Assembly: GCA_020080175.1 (NCBI GenBank)
Contig: JAGHQL010000025.1
Span: 102,501 to 166,500, forward strand
DNA length: 64,000 nt
Direction: 5' to 3'
Source: Glutinoglossum americanum
Lineage: Eukaryota; Ascomycota; Geoglossomycetes; Geoglossales; Geoglossaceae
Position numbers and translations under genes: made by a program. This document shows, piece by piece, positions 22,658 through 35,101 of this stretch (position 1 is its first letter; every line of letters begins with the position of its first letter). The notes beneath the pieces are model-generated. The model ran no database searches. It had not been told where the DNA came from and saw nothing but the letters and a program-made list of their open reading frames with translations.

Positions 22658-23888
22658 ATCAAATAGTGAGGCCGTCCCCGCTCAGCTGCCTACAACAGAA
22701 ATTATTTGTTGTGTTTGAACATGGACATGTCAAGCCTGTCATTTGACATGGACAGCTAGAGCTACGACATGTGAAGGCGAATTCCTGTGTTGCATCCAGT
22801 ACCGAGGAATCCCAAGATCACGATCACGTTTTCTAGATTTTCTAGATTGACTAACTCTACTTGCTCTCGAAAAGTCTATATGTCCGCTATATTTTATTAT
22901 TAACGGATACTCCCTTTCTTAATCTAGTGGCTTGGTGAAGTGAGCATAAAACTGGGGATTAGCCAAAAGATCACATGTCTAGCTAAAGTATGTACTAGAG
23001 TCTGAATGCAGAGTCGGCGCGTTGAACCGTTGAACCTCATCAAACCCCCACTGCCCCGCATTATTGACTCTAATAATGCTCTTAAGTTATTGGGACGAAA
23101 AGCCTCGCATGTCCTTAGAATAGGCTTATTGGAGTTTTCGTCCATCTAATTTCCATAGGTTATCATCGGCCTATTCTATCTTTTTATCCGCTCCGTCATC
23201 ACAGCTAAATATCAAAGACCCCTAGGTTACTTGGTAAACCCTGAAGTGATCTGCTGCATGTATTACACACCTCAGCATTGCAGCACGCCCGCTTGAAATT
23301 GTGGATCTCCAGGCTGTTGTTTCATCGAGCACCCGCTAGCCACGTGTCACTAGCTTCTCCAGGCATCAAAGACATCACAACCTACGACTCGTGTATTAGG
23401 AAATTTCGCCGTCGGCAAAACTCTGGAAGGATTCCATTTGTTCCGCACCAAACATATGGAACCGCACTACACCACTTTGCATTGCAATCCGTTATACTAG
23501 AAGGCAACGGTTTATCTAAGGAAAGCATACCTACGGCATTAGCGTGGGGTATCCCCCCAAGCCCAACATATCTTATGCAGGCTCGTCGTTGTTGGGTCAG
23601 CGGAGGAAGAGAAAGCAGCCACATTACCCCACATGCGTCTGACCCAAGGGCTGATGATCAAGGAGGTGTTCATCTGAAGTGTTCCACCCACCAGGAGCTT
23701 TGATGCGTTGGCCAGCATGCAGCCCTTCGGTTTCCCTATCAATATCTACACACTCCCGTTTCTCAGGCTTTCTCATACCCTTTTCTCATACATCAGTCTT
23801 CTAGACTCTGATTTCTGCCTACATTGCCTCAAGAAACCTACATTTCAAATTTATCTCTCCAATATCTGCCCACTCAACAAACTCCGCA
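22658..23888. other. Intergenic, no supported gene
   Basis: 1.2 kb between the divergent ABC transporter and BLOC1S1-like genes. A 141-codon frame at 23278-23703 has no recognisable domain and an overlapping open frame on the other strand, so I do not call it. AT-rich patches are present near 22830-22920. Confidence 0.5.
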
Positions 23889-24269
23889 ATGCCGTCTCAG
23901 TTGGATGACCGCCGCACCTCTGAGCTGCGTGCCTCTTTGTCTGCCGTCGGCTCCACCCTTGACGCGGAGCTCCGCCCCCGCATCACAACAATCCACTCAA
24001 ACTCCGCTGCGCTCGCCTCACAGCAAGCTGATGTCGCTAAACAAACCGCTAAATTGCAAAAGGAGAGTGTGCAATGGCAGAAGATGGCGGACAACAGTCG
24101 CGAAAAGCTGAAGGAGCTTGGAGATATCCAGAACTGGGCGGAGATGATCGAAAGGGACCTGCAGGTTGTGGAGGAGACTCTAAGGATTGCGGAGGGTGAT
24201 GGCATCGACGAAAGAGATGCTAATGGTCACATGGGTAGAGCGAACGGAAATGGTGTTTACCAGAAGTAA
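23889..24269 (+). CDS. BLOC-1 subunit 1 / GCN5L1-like coiled-coil protein
   Basis: Single exon, 126 residues. The region of residues ~45-105 (QTAKLQKESVQWQKMADN, then REKLKELGDIQNWAEMIERD) matches the heart of the GCN5L1/BLOC1S1 family, whose human member reads [29 protein letters not shown]. In animals the protein serves in BLOC-1/BORC lysosome-related organelle positioning; in yeast Bls1 is in an endosomal BLOC-1. The whole protein is helical and coiled-coil-like with a loose Gly/Asn-rich tail. The start (ACTCCGCAATGCC) is the first ATG of the frame. The function in filamentous fungi is inferred from family only. Confidence 0.85.
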   Translation: MPSQLDDRRTSELRASLSAVGSTLDAELRPRITTIHSNSAALASQQADVAKQTAKLQKESVQWQKMADNSREKLKELGDIQNWAEMIERDLQVVEETLRIAEGDGIDERDANGHMGRANGNGVYQK

Positions 24270-25095
24270 AAGGCGAGGTTTCCCTTGTCTTCCTAACAGA
24301 AGTAAGACTGAGAAGATGCATTAGTCGAACAGTTGCACTGTCAATAATAGCGGTGGTGTTTATGGCATGCAATCAGGGTTGTTTCGGCGCACACAGGCAG
24401 CCGTCATCATTCTTATTTATCTTTAGATTTGGAGAGCTGCTGAAGGGCTGGAATAATGTAAATCAACAAACGACCTATCCTTTTTATTCGTAAATGCCTG
24501 CGATATCGAAAGTGAGCTGGGCAGTTTCACGCCCAAAATCTCATAGGGATCAACTGCCTGAAGTTCTGTCAACCCACTAGAGGCGACCTAACATATATAG
24601 GATCCGGTCGCCTGTAACTGTGGAAGTTTTCTTAAGGATGGTGCTGGGGGTTTTCCCGGAGGCAATTCGCCGAGACACGCTATAGCCCATCCGAGCTTCT
24701 AGATATACCGGTTGCTCTTATAATACTTGCTATATGCCTACTACTTATACTCCCAAGAAAAGAAAAGTTTCCGAGCCAAAGAAGGGCTTGGTTTGAAAGA
24801 TTTAATTTTCCGCTCACACTTACTGACGAAATATATACAAGTGCGCCCGGATATGGGGAGCCGTCGGTATATAACGTTTGATCTGGCTATACGCAGGGGC
24901 AAATCTGTAGTAGTACCGCGGCAAGGGGATTTGTGAGGGGAACCAGAGTATCCGCGAAGAAGAGACTAGGTAGAGCTCGTGAGAATAAGGTCCCTAACTC
25001 CATGACTAAACCCCAACGATAGGACGTGAGAAGAAAAGAAAAAAAAAAAAGGAAAGAAAACGAAATTTATCAACCAGCAAATGTTCCCTCGCGGC
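24270..25095. other. Convergent intergenic region with an 8-bp inverted repeat
   Basis: 3' flanks of the BLOC1S1-like and HMG-box genes. A perfect inverted repeat, AGGCGACC (24581-24588) and GGTCGCCT (24606-24613) with a 17-bp loop, could form a hairpin. No gene is supported. Confidence 0.5.
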
Positions 25096-27298
25096 TCATC
25101 TCCCCCACCCCCCCTCCCCCCTAACAATCTCCCCAACCTCGAACCCCAGCCTCCTCAACGCCCTCTCCTCAAACCACCTAGCCCCACCCCCCTTCCCCCT
25201 CTCCCTCCTAAAAACCACAGCCCCAGCATCCCCCCTCATCTCCACAGCGCCCAGCTGCGCAACCTCCTCGCTGCTGCAGTCGTCTTTCGCGTATATGGTG
25301 ATGTCCGGGCCGACGCAGCCGCGCCAGAGGGTCGCCATCCATTGCCAGTGGTCGACTGGGGCGTAGCGGTCGTTGATGGGGACGAGGGAGGCGGCTTCGT
25401 CGGCGTGGGAGAGGATGTAGCGGTTTATTAGGGCGATGGGGTGCGGGAGGGGAGGGGGGATGGCGGTTGGGGGGGGCGTTTGAGGGTGGATTTGGGGGGG
25501 CGGTAGGCTTGTTTCGGTGGGGTGGGGGTGAGGGTCTGGGAGTGGTCGCTTTTGGGGCTGGGTGATGTGATAAACAATCTCCTCGGATCGTTTGTGCCAT
25601 TCCATGATAGATTTGAGATACGCAATGAAATACGAATTATCTCCTTGCGACGGCGGCAGCTCTCGAGGTTGCTGATGATCCTCCATCTCGACGTCTCCGG
25701 AACGCTCTTGTTGTGATGTCGAAAGCTGTCTGGGTTCAAACGGATTGGATGGCGCTTCGAACGTTTTGATTGCGTATTCGTCTCCCTTTCGAAGAGTCTC
25801 CTCCAACCAGTGGAACAACCTGCGGGTGGTCTCAGCGTCGTTTCCGTCGACCGCAATTACTGCTCCACGGACTAGGTGAGGCAGCGATAGAGGCCCCGAG
25901 GAACTTAGGGGTGGGCTGATTCGGTTGATTACTTTGATTTTGTTGATAAATGGTATTGTCATGACCATGGCCTTGACAGAGTCTCCTGCCGATGTCTGCA
26001 ACGGCGGTAGTGGCATCGTAAGTGCCGTAGGGGGGCCAGCAGTACCGTCTCCGCGTAGCCGTGGAGGAGGGTCCATAGGATAAGGTGACCGGCTAGCTGT
26101 TCCCTCCATACGGCTCGCTATGCTGCGGGTGATGGGGCCCGAGATATTTGGCGTATGGGAGGCACTATTGAAGCGGCGTCTTTTCGACTCTGGTGTCAGG
26201 GGGGTAAGGGCTTCCTCTTCAGGTTGTTCGCGAAGGCTGCCGAGAGGGAGAACGCCCATGCTAGGCTGGGGGGCTCCGGGTCGACGTATTCGGTTGCCCG
26301 CGTTGGGCCCGCTGGCGTGGGGAGAGTTCATCAGGGGCAGGGTCCGTGAGCCGTTGCTGACAGCATTGGATCCTGATGAATATGTGAATGGAGATGGCGG
26401 CATGCCTGATGATTCAAGTTGGGGTGTTAGCGATGGCGAAGGTGTGTTAGGTATGACAAGGCTGCGGCCGCCACACTTAGGGCACCGTGAAAATTCTTCA
26501 GAGCTCGAGACCAGTGAGGGAAGCAGCGAGAGGCCTTTCCTACTGCTGCGGCGAGGTTGATATTTATATTCAGGGTATTGTTGTTGGTGTCGGAATTTCT
26601 CTTCCTACTCTCATTTAAGCGTTAGAACCAAGAATTTGTCCTCCGGGGTTCTCCACAGCAATGGTATATCCTACCTCGGCCAAGTTCTTCCACTGGTTCT
26701 TCTCTGGTGCTGGTATATCCCTCCACTGCTCCCCGATAATCTTCGAGATCTCAGGGTTCGAAAGACCTGGATGCTGGGCAACAGCTGCCGCGTGATGGTG
26801 TTGCCGGAAGAGGATAAAGGCTGTCAAAGAGTCCATTGGTACTCAACGTTAATTGGTCGAAAACACGCTACGGATCAATGACAAAGAGACATCCTAGAAC
26901 TTTCTATGATTTGAAAGGGGATAAAGGCGGGCAGTACTCTTGGTGGGGATAAAAAGAGGGTTTCAGCACTTACCATTTCTTGGTCTTGGTATTTTGGGCT
27001 CTGGCTGGCAGAGACAGACATGGCTTGCAGAACCCTCAGGCAGTGGCCTATTGAGATTGCTTGAGTCATCGCTGTACCCGCTATCGCCGCCCATGCTTAA
27101 CGAAGCCGTTCGTTTTCGGGTCAGATGAGCCGTCCCTGGAGACGTAGGATGCAGTTGTAGGTCTTCTGCATGCCCGCGGAGTCGTTCAAGAGTTGGTGTG
27201 TTTCCGACTGGAACCAGCGAGTCGCCCTGCGGCTGAGGATAGTGGCCTCGGGCTTTGGCTCCTATTCCTGAGTGTCTTTCCGTTCCCTCCTCGGGCAT
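25096..27298 (-). CDS. HMG-box transcription factor (SOX/MATA-HMG type)
   Basis: Three exons, 27298-26974, 26820-26675, 26604-25096; 659 residues. The HMG box spans about residues 101-177 and is assembled from all three exons: PKIPRPRN|AFILFRQHHH...NPEISKIIGEQWRDIP...WKNLAE|EEKFRHQQQYPEYKYQPRR. The PRPRNAFILFRQ start and YPEYKYQPRR end are typical of sequence-specific fungal HMG regulators (Ste11, Rfg1/Rox1 and mating-type group). A CPKCGGR motif follows at 198-204. The rest is Ser/Pro-rich, with a conserved-looking block FINKIKVINRISPPL and a C-terminal region that seems folded (VIAVDGNDAETTRRLFHWLEE, then DHWQWMATLWRGCVGPDITI). The first ATG is the only good start, but a further upstream exon cannot be excluded. 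Confidence 0.88.
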
Positions 27299-27895
27299 GG
27301 TCCTTTCGTCTGGACGATGCAGTTATCTCGTTATCGCACTGAGAACCCTTTTTCCTCTGGCACAATTTGGTGGTTGCAAACTCTGGGACCAGACAGTAAA
27401 AGGATACGTAGCTCGACCCTATTCTTGTTAGTAACAATTGGGCTTTGAACTGTAATGGCCCACCTCAGACAGAGGAATACTGTCTCAGTTGAAAGGATCA
27501 TCTTGTTGGGCCTCTGAACTATTATAACGAAGACATTCCCCTCATTTGGTGTGTTAATTCCTTTGTTCTCACATCTGACGCCAGCTAAGCTTAACATTAG
27601 ATTGTCGCAGCAAACCCACGGATACCATGTCACCTGCCTGTAGAGATCCTTTGTCCTATTGTTGTCGGATGTTAGAGCGAAAGCGACCGATGCTGCAGGA
27701 TAGGTCAAATGCTGCGGGAATGGGGAGTGCGCGCGAAGAATGTAAGCACGCACAATGCAAACAAACGCATTGCCCTCGGCTGAAAAAGAAGGATAAAATT
27801 CCCTTAATGTACATATTGTATGCAACCTAATACATCAGAGTGTGGAAATACACTTAGCTTGTACTCCAGCCTAGGGGAAATTGTCTCTTCGTCAT
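27299..27895. other. Intergenic between RVB1 3' end and the HMG-box gene 5' end
   Basis: About 600 bp, both flanking genes on the minus strand. It probably holds the HMG gene promoter and 5' UTR. The longest minus-strand frame (27825-27331) has no recognisable domain and is not called. Confidence 0.5.
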
Positions 27896-29465
<1,570 letters not shown>

Positions 29466-30611
29466 GATTGCGTAATGCAATGTTCCAAAAAGCCACAGAT
29501 TACGATATGCTCAAGGTTAGTGTTGATGGAGCGCAAATGATGAAGCTTGGAGAAACCAAACAAACTAGTAAAGGTTTCGGCGAAGTTTTCAGCCGCAACA
29601 CCATCGAAAACTACGAAGGGGGTAAATTACGAGAAGAATCATATGAGCATGCCTCATCACACTATTTTAACCCAATTCACCAAGGTTAGCTCCTAATATT
29701 GAAATAAAAACTTTTAGTATTTGTATGCCAGGCCGTTTCCTAATTTTCCTGGTTTTCTGAGCCATCTAGCTCGAGTCACATATCAGTGCATATGAAGTTT
29801 TTTGAGATATTATTGAGCAAAACCGCCAGCTATGCTAACCCTATGCTATGCCGGGCTGGAGTCATCATTTGCTCCTTAGTGTACATTTTTGGCTCCCCGG
29901 GCCGTGAAAGGCCTCAGCTCAAGAAGTCAGATCACCATCGTTTATCGCGGATTTCTTGCAGCTTCACACAATCTGCGCTCACAATCCACCAATCCCTTAT
30001 CAGGACACGCCATGCCAGTCATACGATCAGAATCTCGTCCGACAAATACAACGTGCTGATCGTTTCAGAGAGGAGTAAAAAAAAAGGTTTAAAAAAACAA
30101 TATTATCGAACCATAGGTGAGTGAAAACATTTATGACAATTACGATATCGGACTGACCAGGTTCGGCACGCATGGAGTGCCGAATCACCGGGATCGCTCA
30201 ATTCCAACCATCAACCCACATGATGGCAGAAAATCCTGACCAACGATGCTTCAAGCCACGATATGATAGTCAGGTCCTCACCCAAGAACGATGTGACTAC
30301 CTGCAAGAGGGTCCACATATGTGACAGGAAACAGAAAGGATCGCAACTATAGTACAAGAAGTGAAGCACAAAGTGTGACTGCGAGGAGCACCAAATGTAT
30401 GCGGTCCACGTGTCCACCAACCTGAGTGCAGCAAATGAAACAGACTGTCGTAGAATCGTGACGTAATAGCGTCACCAGGACAAATATCTAGCCGCTTTTT
30501 GCAGTAGAGGATCTATGGTCGTAATAGTCGTTAAGGGTGCGCTATGAAGCAATTGAGTAGGGACATTGGATGTGAGGTCGGCCGGGATCGGGTCAGCTGA
30601 TGCTGATTGAT
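29466..30611. other. Intergenic between BDF1 3' end and RVB1 5' end
   Basis: 1.1 kb, mostly AT-rich and without a supported gene. It contains a perfect inverted repeat TTCGGCAC (30162-30169) / GTGCCGAA (30177-30184) with a 7-bp loop. Frames at 29468-29689 and 29786-30124 show no domain. Confidence 0.5.
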
Positions 30612-33285
30612 CTATTCCTCCTCGCTCTCGGAGCCGCTCTCGTCGTCGTCGCCACTGGACTCCTCTTCTACATTAAAATTGTCAGCCTCCAAACTTTAGG
30701 GTAAAAAGAGCAATGGGAGGGCTCACCAGGCTCAGGAGAGTTAGACCCAACATTCTGATAGTTCTTCAATTTTCTCTGAAGCTCTTCGATCCTCGCCTCT
30801 TGCTCCGTCTTACTCATTGGCTTGTTCTTTTTCATCTTGGGAACACCACCTTTCGCCGTAGATACCTTCGGAGGCGGGCTATCCGCGCGGACTTCCCGGG
30901 TATTTGGGGCATGCTTCTGGACAAATAACAAGAGCTTGTAAAGAACTTCATTAGGTAGCTCGTCGATATCTAGCTCGAGTTCCCCATCATCACCCTGACC
31001 CTAGATGCGGTTAGCTCGAATTGAATATCACGTAATCAAACCACAGTAAACTCACTGAAAGTTGAGGCATATTGTCGCGGATGATCTTGTATGCTTGATT
31101 CATTTTAGCAACCGCCAAGGTGTTGATTTTATCGGATATTTCCTGCTTCTGCTCATAGGTGACGTACGGAGCTTTACTAGACTCCTTAGGTTTCGCCAGT
31201 TTCTTCTTGTTTTTTGTAGGGGGGGCCGCTACAGCTGTTGAAGTGCTGGTCTTCTTGCCGCTTTTCTTTCCGGCGGGGAGACTACTGCTGGAGGCGGTTG
31301 CTCCGCTTTTCCCTCCTTTCCCCTTAGTCTTCATCTTCTTCAAAGCTTCGACTTGCTGAGTGATCTCGCGAATCTTCTCGTGTATCTCGCGCTCGACCTC
31401 TTCACCATCTTCCTCGGATGGTTCCTCCTCAGGTTCTACAGAAGAAGCTGGACTCCTGCTGCCGGAAACGCCTGCGTGACGTTCGAGATATGTTTTCTTC
31501 TCTGACCATTTGTCATTGAAAAGTTGCTCTAGCTGCTTGCCAAACTGATGAACGACGTCTTTGGGAGGATTGAACTTGTAGCAGTTCGTAAAGATTAACC
31601 GCATATCGCTCTCGAATTCAGCGGCATTCTCATATAAATTGCTTTTCAGCTTGTTGCTAATTGTACCTAGGTCCATGGGTTTCTTGATGACCTTATGGTA
31701 CTGTGGGATATTCAGAGCCACAGGGTCGACAGGCTCATAGAAAACATGAGCAAAGGAGGAGTATTTAGGTTTGAAAACCTCCTTTATCACGTCATCGCAG
31801 AATTTCAGCTCCGCCAGAAACTTCTTCTTCCTAGGTTTAGCCCCAGAGTAAGGTAGGTCTCGTGAGGGAGGCGGATGAATCTCCCTCTTCGGCCGACCAT
31901 CTCCAGCCGTAGAATCCCGGCGGATGGTCGGAACCCCGTTGGGTCCGAGTGCGAAAGAGGACGACGGAGCACTACCTCCCGTAGGCGATGAGGCTTGCCC
32001 AGTCACAGCCCTTGATGGGCGCCGAACAGGCGTCGCCTTTGGGGCAGTTGCACTGCCAGCCGCCCATTTCTTTGCCTTTTTCTCGGCTGTGGATGGCTCA
32101 ACCACATCAGCCTTAGGGAGGTTACCAAGCTGCTTGTCAAAAGCCTTCTTGAGGTTCCTCGCTGAAATAGAAACGAAGTGGTCAGGTCCGTTGAATAGAA
32201 TCGCATTATCAACGATTAAATTCATGTCGGCAATATAGCCCTCAACCGTCGGGTACTCATCGGCCTTGAGTTTTCTCTCCATGGTGCCGATATCCATGGG
32301 GTTCTTAACGATGTTGGGGTAGGTTGGGATGTTTAGCTTAACGGCATCGACGGGTTCAAGGAATACTGCGGCGTCTTTGATCCGTTTTAGGTTGCGTAAC
32401 CCCGATAGGAGATACTTGTGTTGCGCCTTGGTCATTGTCCTGTCTGCGCTACTTGCTGCAGCGCCGCCATTTGTCTGTGAAGCCGCTTCCGCCGATGGGA
32501 CGTCAGGCACCTTGAACTCTGATGATTGAGAATCATCGTTTCCAGTTCGCGTCTTCTTAGCGGCAGGTTCTTCCGTGTCATCGTCATCCTCTCTTGCGCG
32601 AACGTTCTTGCCCGAGGATTCTGGGATGTCAGCCATTTCGTGGTCGCGATTGCGCTCGGTCGTATTAGATACTGGGACAGTTGAATCCCTGGCAGGCGTT
32701 TCGGTTGCTGGCGCTGTAGTCTGTTGCTCGCCAATATCCACATCCATTGCGTCTTTATGACCTAGTTGTGTCTCCGCTTGCGAATCCTTTGCAGCTGCTT
32801 CGGTGGTGGAGGGAGATGGCGCTTTATTGGTATCTGCAGAAATAGTAAGACGAGAGAGCGGAGCGGATGCTGAGAGTTGTCTCCTGAATTCGGGTGGTGG
32901 TGTATTACCAGCTGACAGCAAGTCAGTGTTAATGTCTGTTCCGTTTGTTAAGGCTGCAGTGTTGTTCAAGCCATTAAGACCGGTTGGTGATAGTCGTGAT
33001 TCTTCCGTGTGAGTAACTTCGGCGAGAGAAACCGACGAGTCAAATGCGGTGTTCTCAGTGTTCATGTCACCTTCCTTGGAGGCTCTAGAGATAGATTGAT
33101 TGATAAATACACAAGCTCTGGGGAAAAGCACGAAGAGGAGAGTGAGAGCAAGAAGCGAAGACAAGCGAACGGTGTAAAACTCACCCGTGAACGTCTAAGT
33201 CTAGGGCCATGTCATCATACAATGGAACTGACTGAAACTTCTTCTCTTGTGTGCCGAGCGATGGCTGCGAAGTCATCACTGCCAT
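30612..33285 (-). CDS. bdf1: BET-family double bromodomain protein BDF1
   Basis: Four exons inferred, 33285-33185, 33084-31056, 31000-30727, 30667-30612; 819 residues. Bdf1 binds acetylated histone H4 and works with TFIID and SWR1. Bromodomain 1 (~252-357) has PVDAVKLNIPTYPNIVKNPMD and the acetyl-lysine Asn in AILFNGPDH; bromodomain 2 (~452-562) has PVDPVALNIPQYHKVIKKPMD and CYKFNPP. A coiled region, the NET domain (QEISDKINTLAVAKMNQAYKII, then LELDIDELPNEVLYKLLLF) and an acidic Ser-Glu tail follow. The first exon is an inference: it starts MAVMTSQPSLG and gives VPLYDDMALDLDV, a plausible N-terminus, spliced GTGAGT...CTCTAG in phase. The alternative is a start at the in-frame ATG at 33065, without exon 1. 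A second in-phase acceptor exists 30 bp upstream of the chosen one. Confidence 0.93.
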
Positions 33286-35101
33286 GGACAGTCAGGCGCA
33301 AGAAAGAGTGAGTTGAGAATGAAGGATCGTGCGCAGAGCCGCCTCGTTCGATCGGTTAACACTCACAGTGGATTGTTATGAAAGATAAGTCCCACGGCAA
33401 GCGCGCGACGATCGACAATGCGCGCAATTATTACGCGCGCGAGAAGTGGATGAGGTGAGCGATAGGGTAAAGAGAGATGAGAGTGGAATGGAATCAGTTG
33501 AGGGTGTTGGATGAAGCTTGAGGTGATGGTTGAATTTGCGCGTGGTGATGTACGTAGGAGAAAGAACCTGCAGGTGAGGTAGATCTTCCGAAGCGCAAGA
33601 GCCGAGTAGTGATGAAGTGTGGGGGTGGCTGAAAGTAAAAAGTGAAGGGTGGGAGGATTGACACAGTGAATATATAGGTTCCTCGAGCAGGTGACTCAGT
33701 GCGCGCAGGGCGAAGATGATTGGCCGGACGCGTCAAGCAATTGCCACTCCCCTGTTGTTGTTGTGGAAAGGTGGAAGAGAAAAAACAAAGGGGCCGAAAC
33801 ACGCGCTTGCGGCTCTGGGTTAGTTGCGAGGTTGCGGATTGTGGTTATGGCCCAACAGCGTCGTGCGGTCTGAAATAAACGAAGCGAGACCGAACGCTTG
33901 GGATAAAAATAAAGATCAAGCAGTCTGCGACCGAAGACCGAATGTCACCGTGTCAAAAGATTTAATCGGAACCGGTACACTAGTGAAAGGGACCAGTCCA
34001 GCAGCGTTTGCCTAGATGGATGCAAACAGAACCGACTCGAAGCAGAGGAAAATCAAAAAACCTTATGTGGGCTTTTTTCTTTCCTTTTTGCGTGGGCAGC
34101 AAAGTATACTGTGCAGGCAGGCCAAAGGGTGTGCGCGATGCGATTTTAAAGAGCTTCGAACCTCTGTTTTTTTTTTTAAATATAAAAAAAATAAACAATG
34201 AAAAGCAAGAAAGTCACTTGACCGCGCGCGCTGGAGAAAAAGAGATCTCGGACTTTTTTGCTGCGTTTGGGAAGTTGTTTGCTGATGCGTGACCGGCGGA
34301 CGGCTTTGTCGGACGCGACGGGTTCGAGGCAGTGGATATAGGCTGGGCCAGAATAGACTGTGCAGCAGAGACCAGGCGAAAAAGGAGGTCCGGAGGGAGA
34401 AGACTCGCGAAATAGAGGGTCGGAGGGAATGCGGGTGGGCAGGCCTTTTGTATGTATTTGCAATCAGCGGCATTTGGAGCTAAAACTATGTCGGGTGCAT
34501 TGCGCGGCGCTGCAATTGGCCACGGAGTCGTATGACAGGCATGTGTTGATTTTAATCCCTGTCCTTAGCTGTTCCTCCCTGTTCCTCCTTCTTCTGTCTC
34601 CCTGTCGCGTAGCCTTCATCCTACTTACTCCCTGCTCCTCCCTTCCGGTCCCTTTTCCTCTTGCTCCAACGATCTTTGCTGACCTGAACAAGATGCACAT
34701 GTCGCGGGTGCTTGCGCATTTGCTCTTTGGTCTTCTGTTCCCAGACCATCCTCGTAATCTAGCCCGTTAGCCCGTGCGCCACATGCGCATTTCTGAGACC
34801 GTTTGCGCGACATTTAACGAACCTGGCCTTTCCTGACGTAAAACACCCCAAATCCGGCTACCAAGCTCAAATAACAAATCCCCCTGATGTGGGTTGGGCT
34901 GACGCACAGACCACAAGATCATGTGACCTAACACACCTACCGAGCGAAATTCAAAAATCTTTTTTTTTCCTGGTTGAGGTCTGGTCCGCCTGTTACCAGC
35001 CCGTGTGAAATAGATAGCCTACACCAACGATCAATCAGCCTCACACTTTTTTCTTTCGGGGCGTGTGCCGCACCCCCACGCTGATCAGCTCAGCAATCGC
35101 A
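33286..35101. promoter_or_regulatory. Large divergent promoter region of BDF1 and the UTP5-like gene
   Basis: 1.8 kb without a supported gene. Near 33395-33445 there are several CGCGCG stretches, two in inverted orientation around an AT core, and an ACGCGT site lies at 33728-33733. A T run followed by an A-rich stretch is at 34168-34200. Long frames on both strands here (for example 34063-34770) look non-coding: no domains and mutually overlapping. Confidence 0.4.

Noticed and set aside
22719-22754. Direct repeat ACATGGACA (two copies, 27 bp apart) as a target-site duplication
   Set aside because: Only 18 bp lie between the copies and no element is present; short direct repeats of this kind arise by chance.
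23278-23703. 141-codon open frame upstream of the BLOC1S1-like gene
   Set aside because: No domain or splice-supported extension is visible, and a frame overlaps it on the other strand.
29786-30124. 112-codon open frame between RVB1 and BDF1
   Set aside because: Composition looks non-coding, it matches no family, and it ends in A-rich simple sequence.
34300-34340. tRNA-like B-box (GGGTTCGAGGC)
   Set aside because: No matching A box, anticodon arm or acceptor stem could be paired around it.
34063-34770. Long overlapping frames on both strands in the BDF1/UTP5-like promoter
   Set aside because: The frames overlap each other, have no domain and run through T/A tracts.
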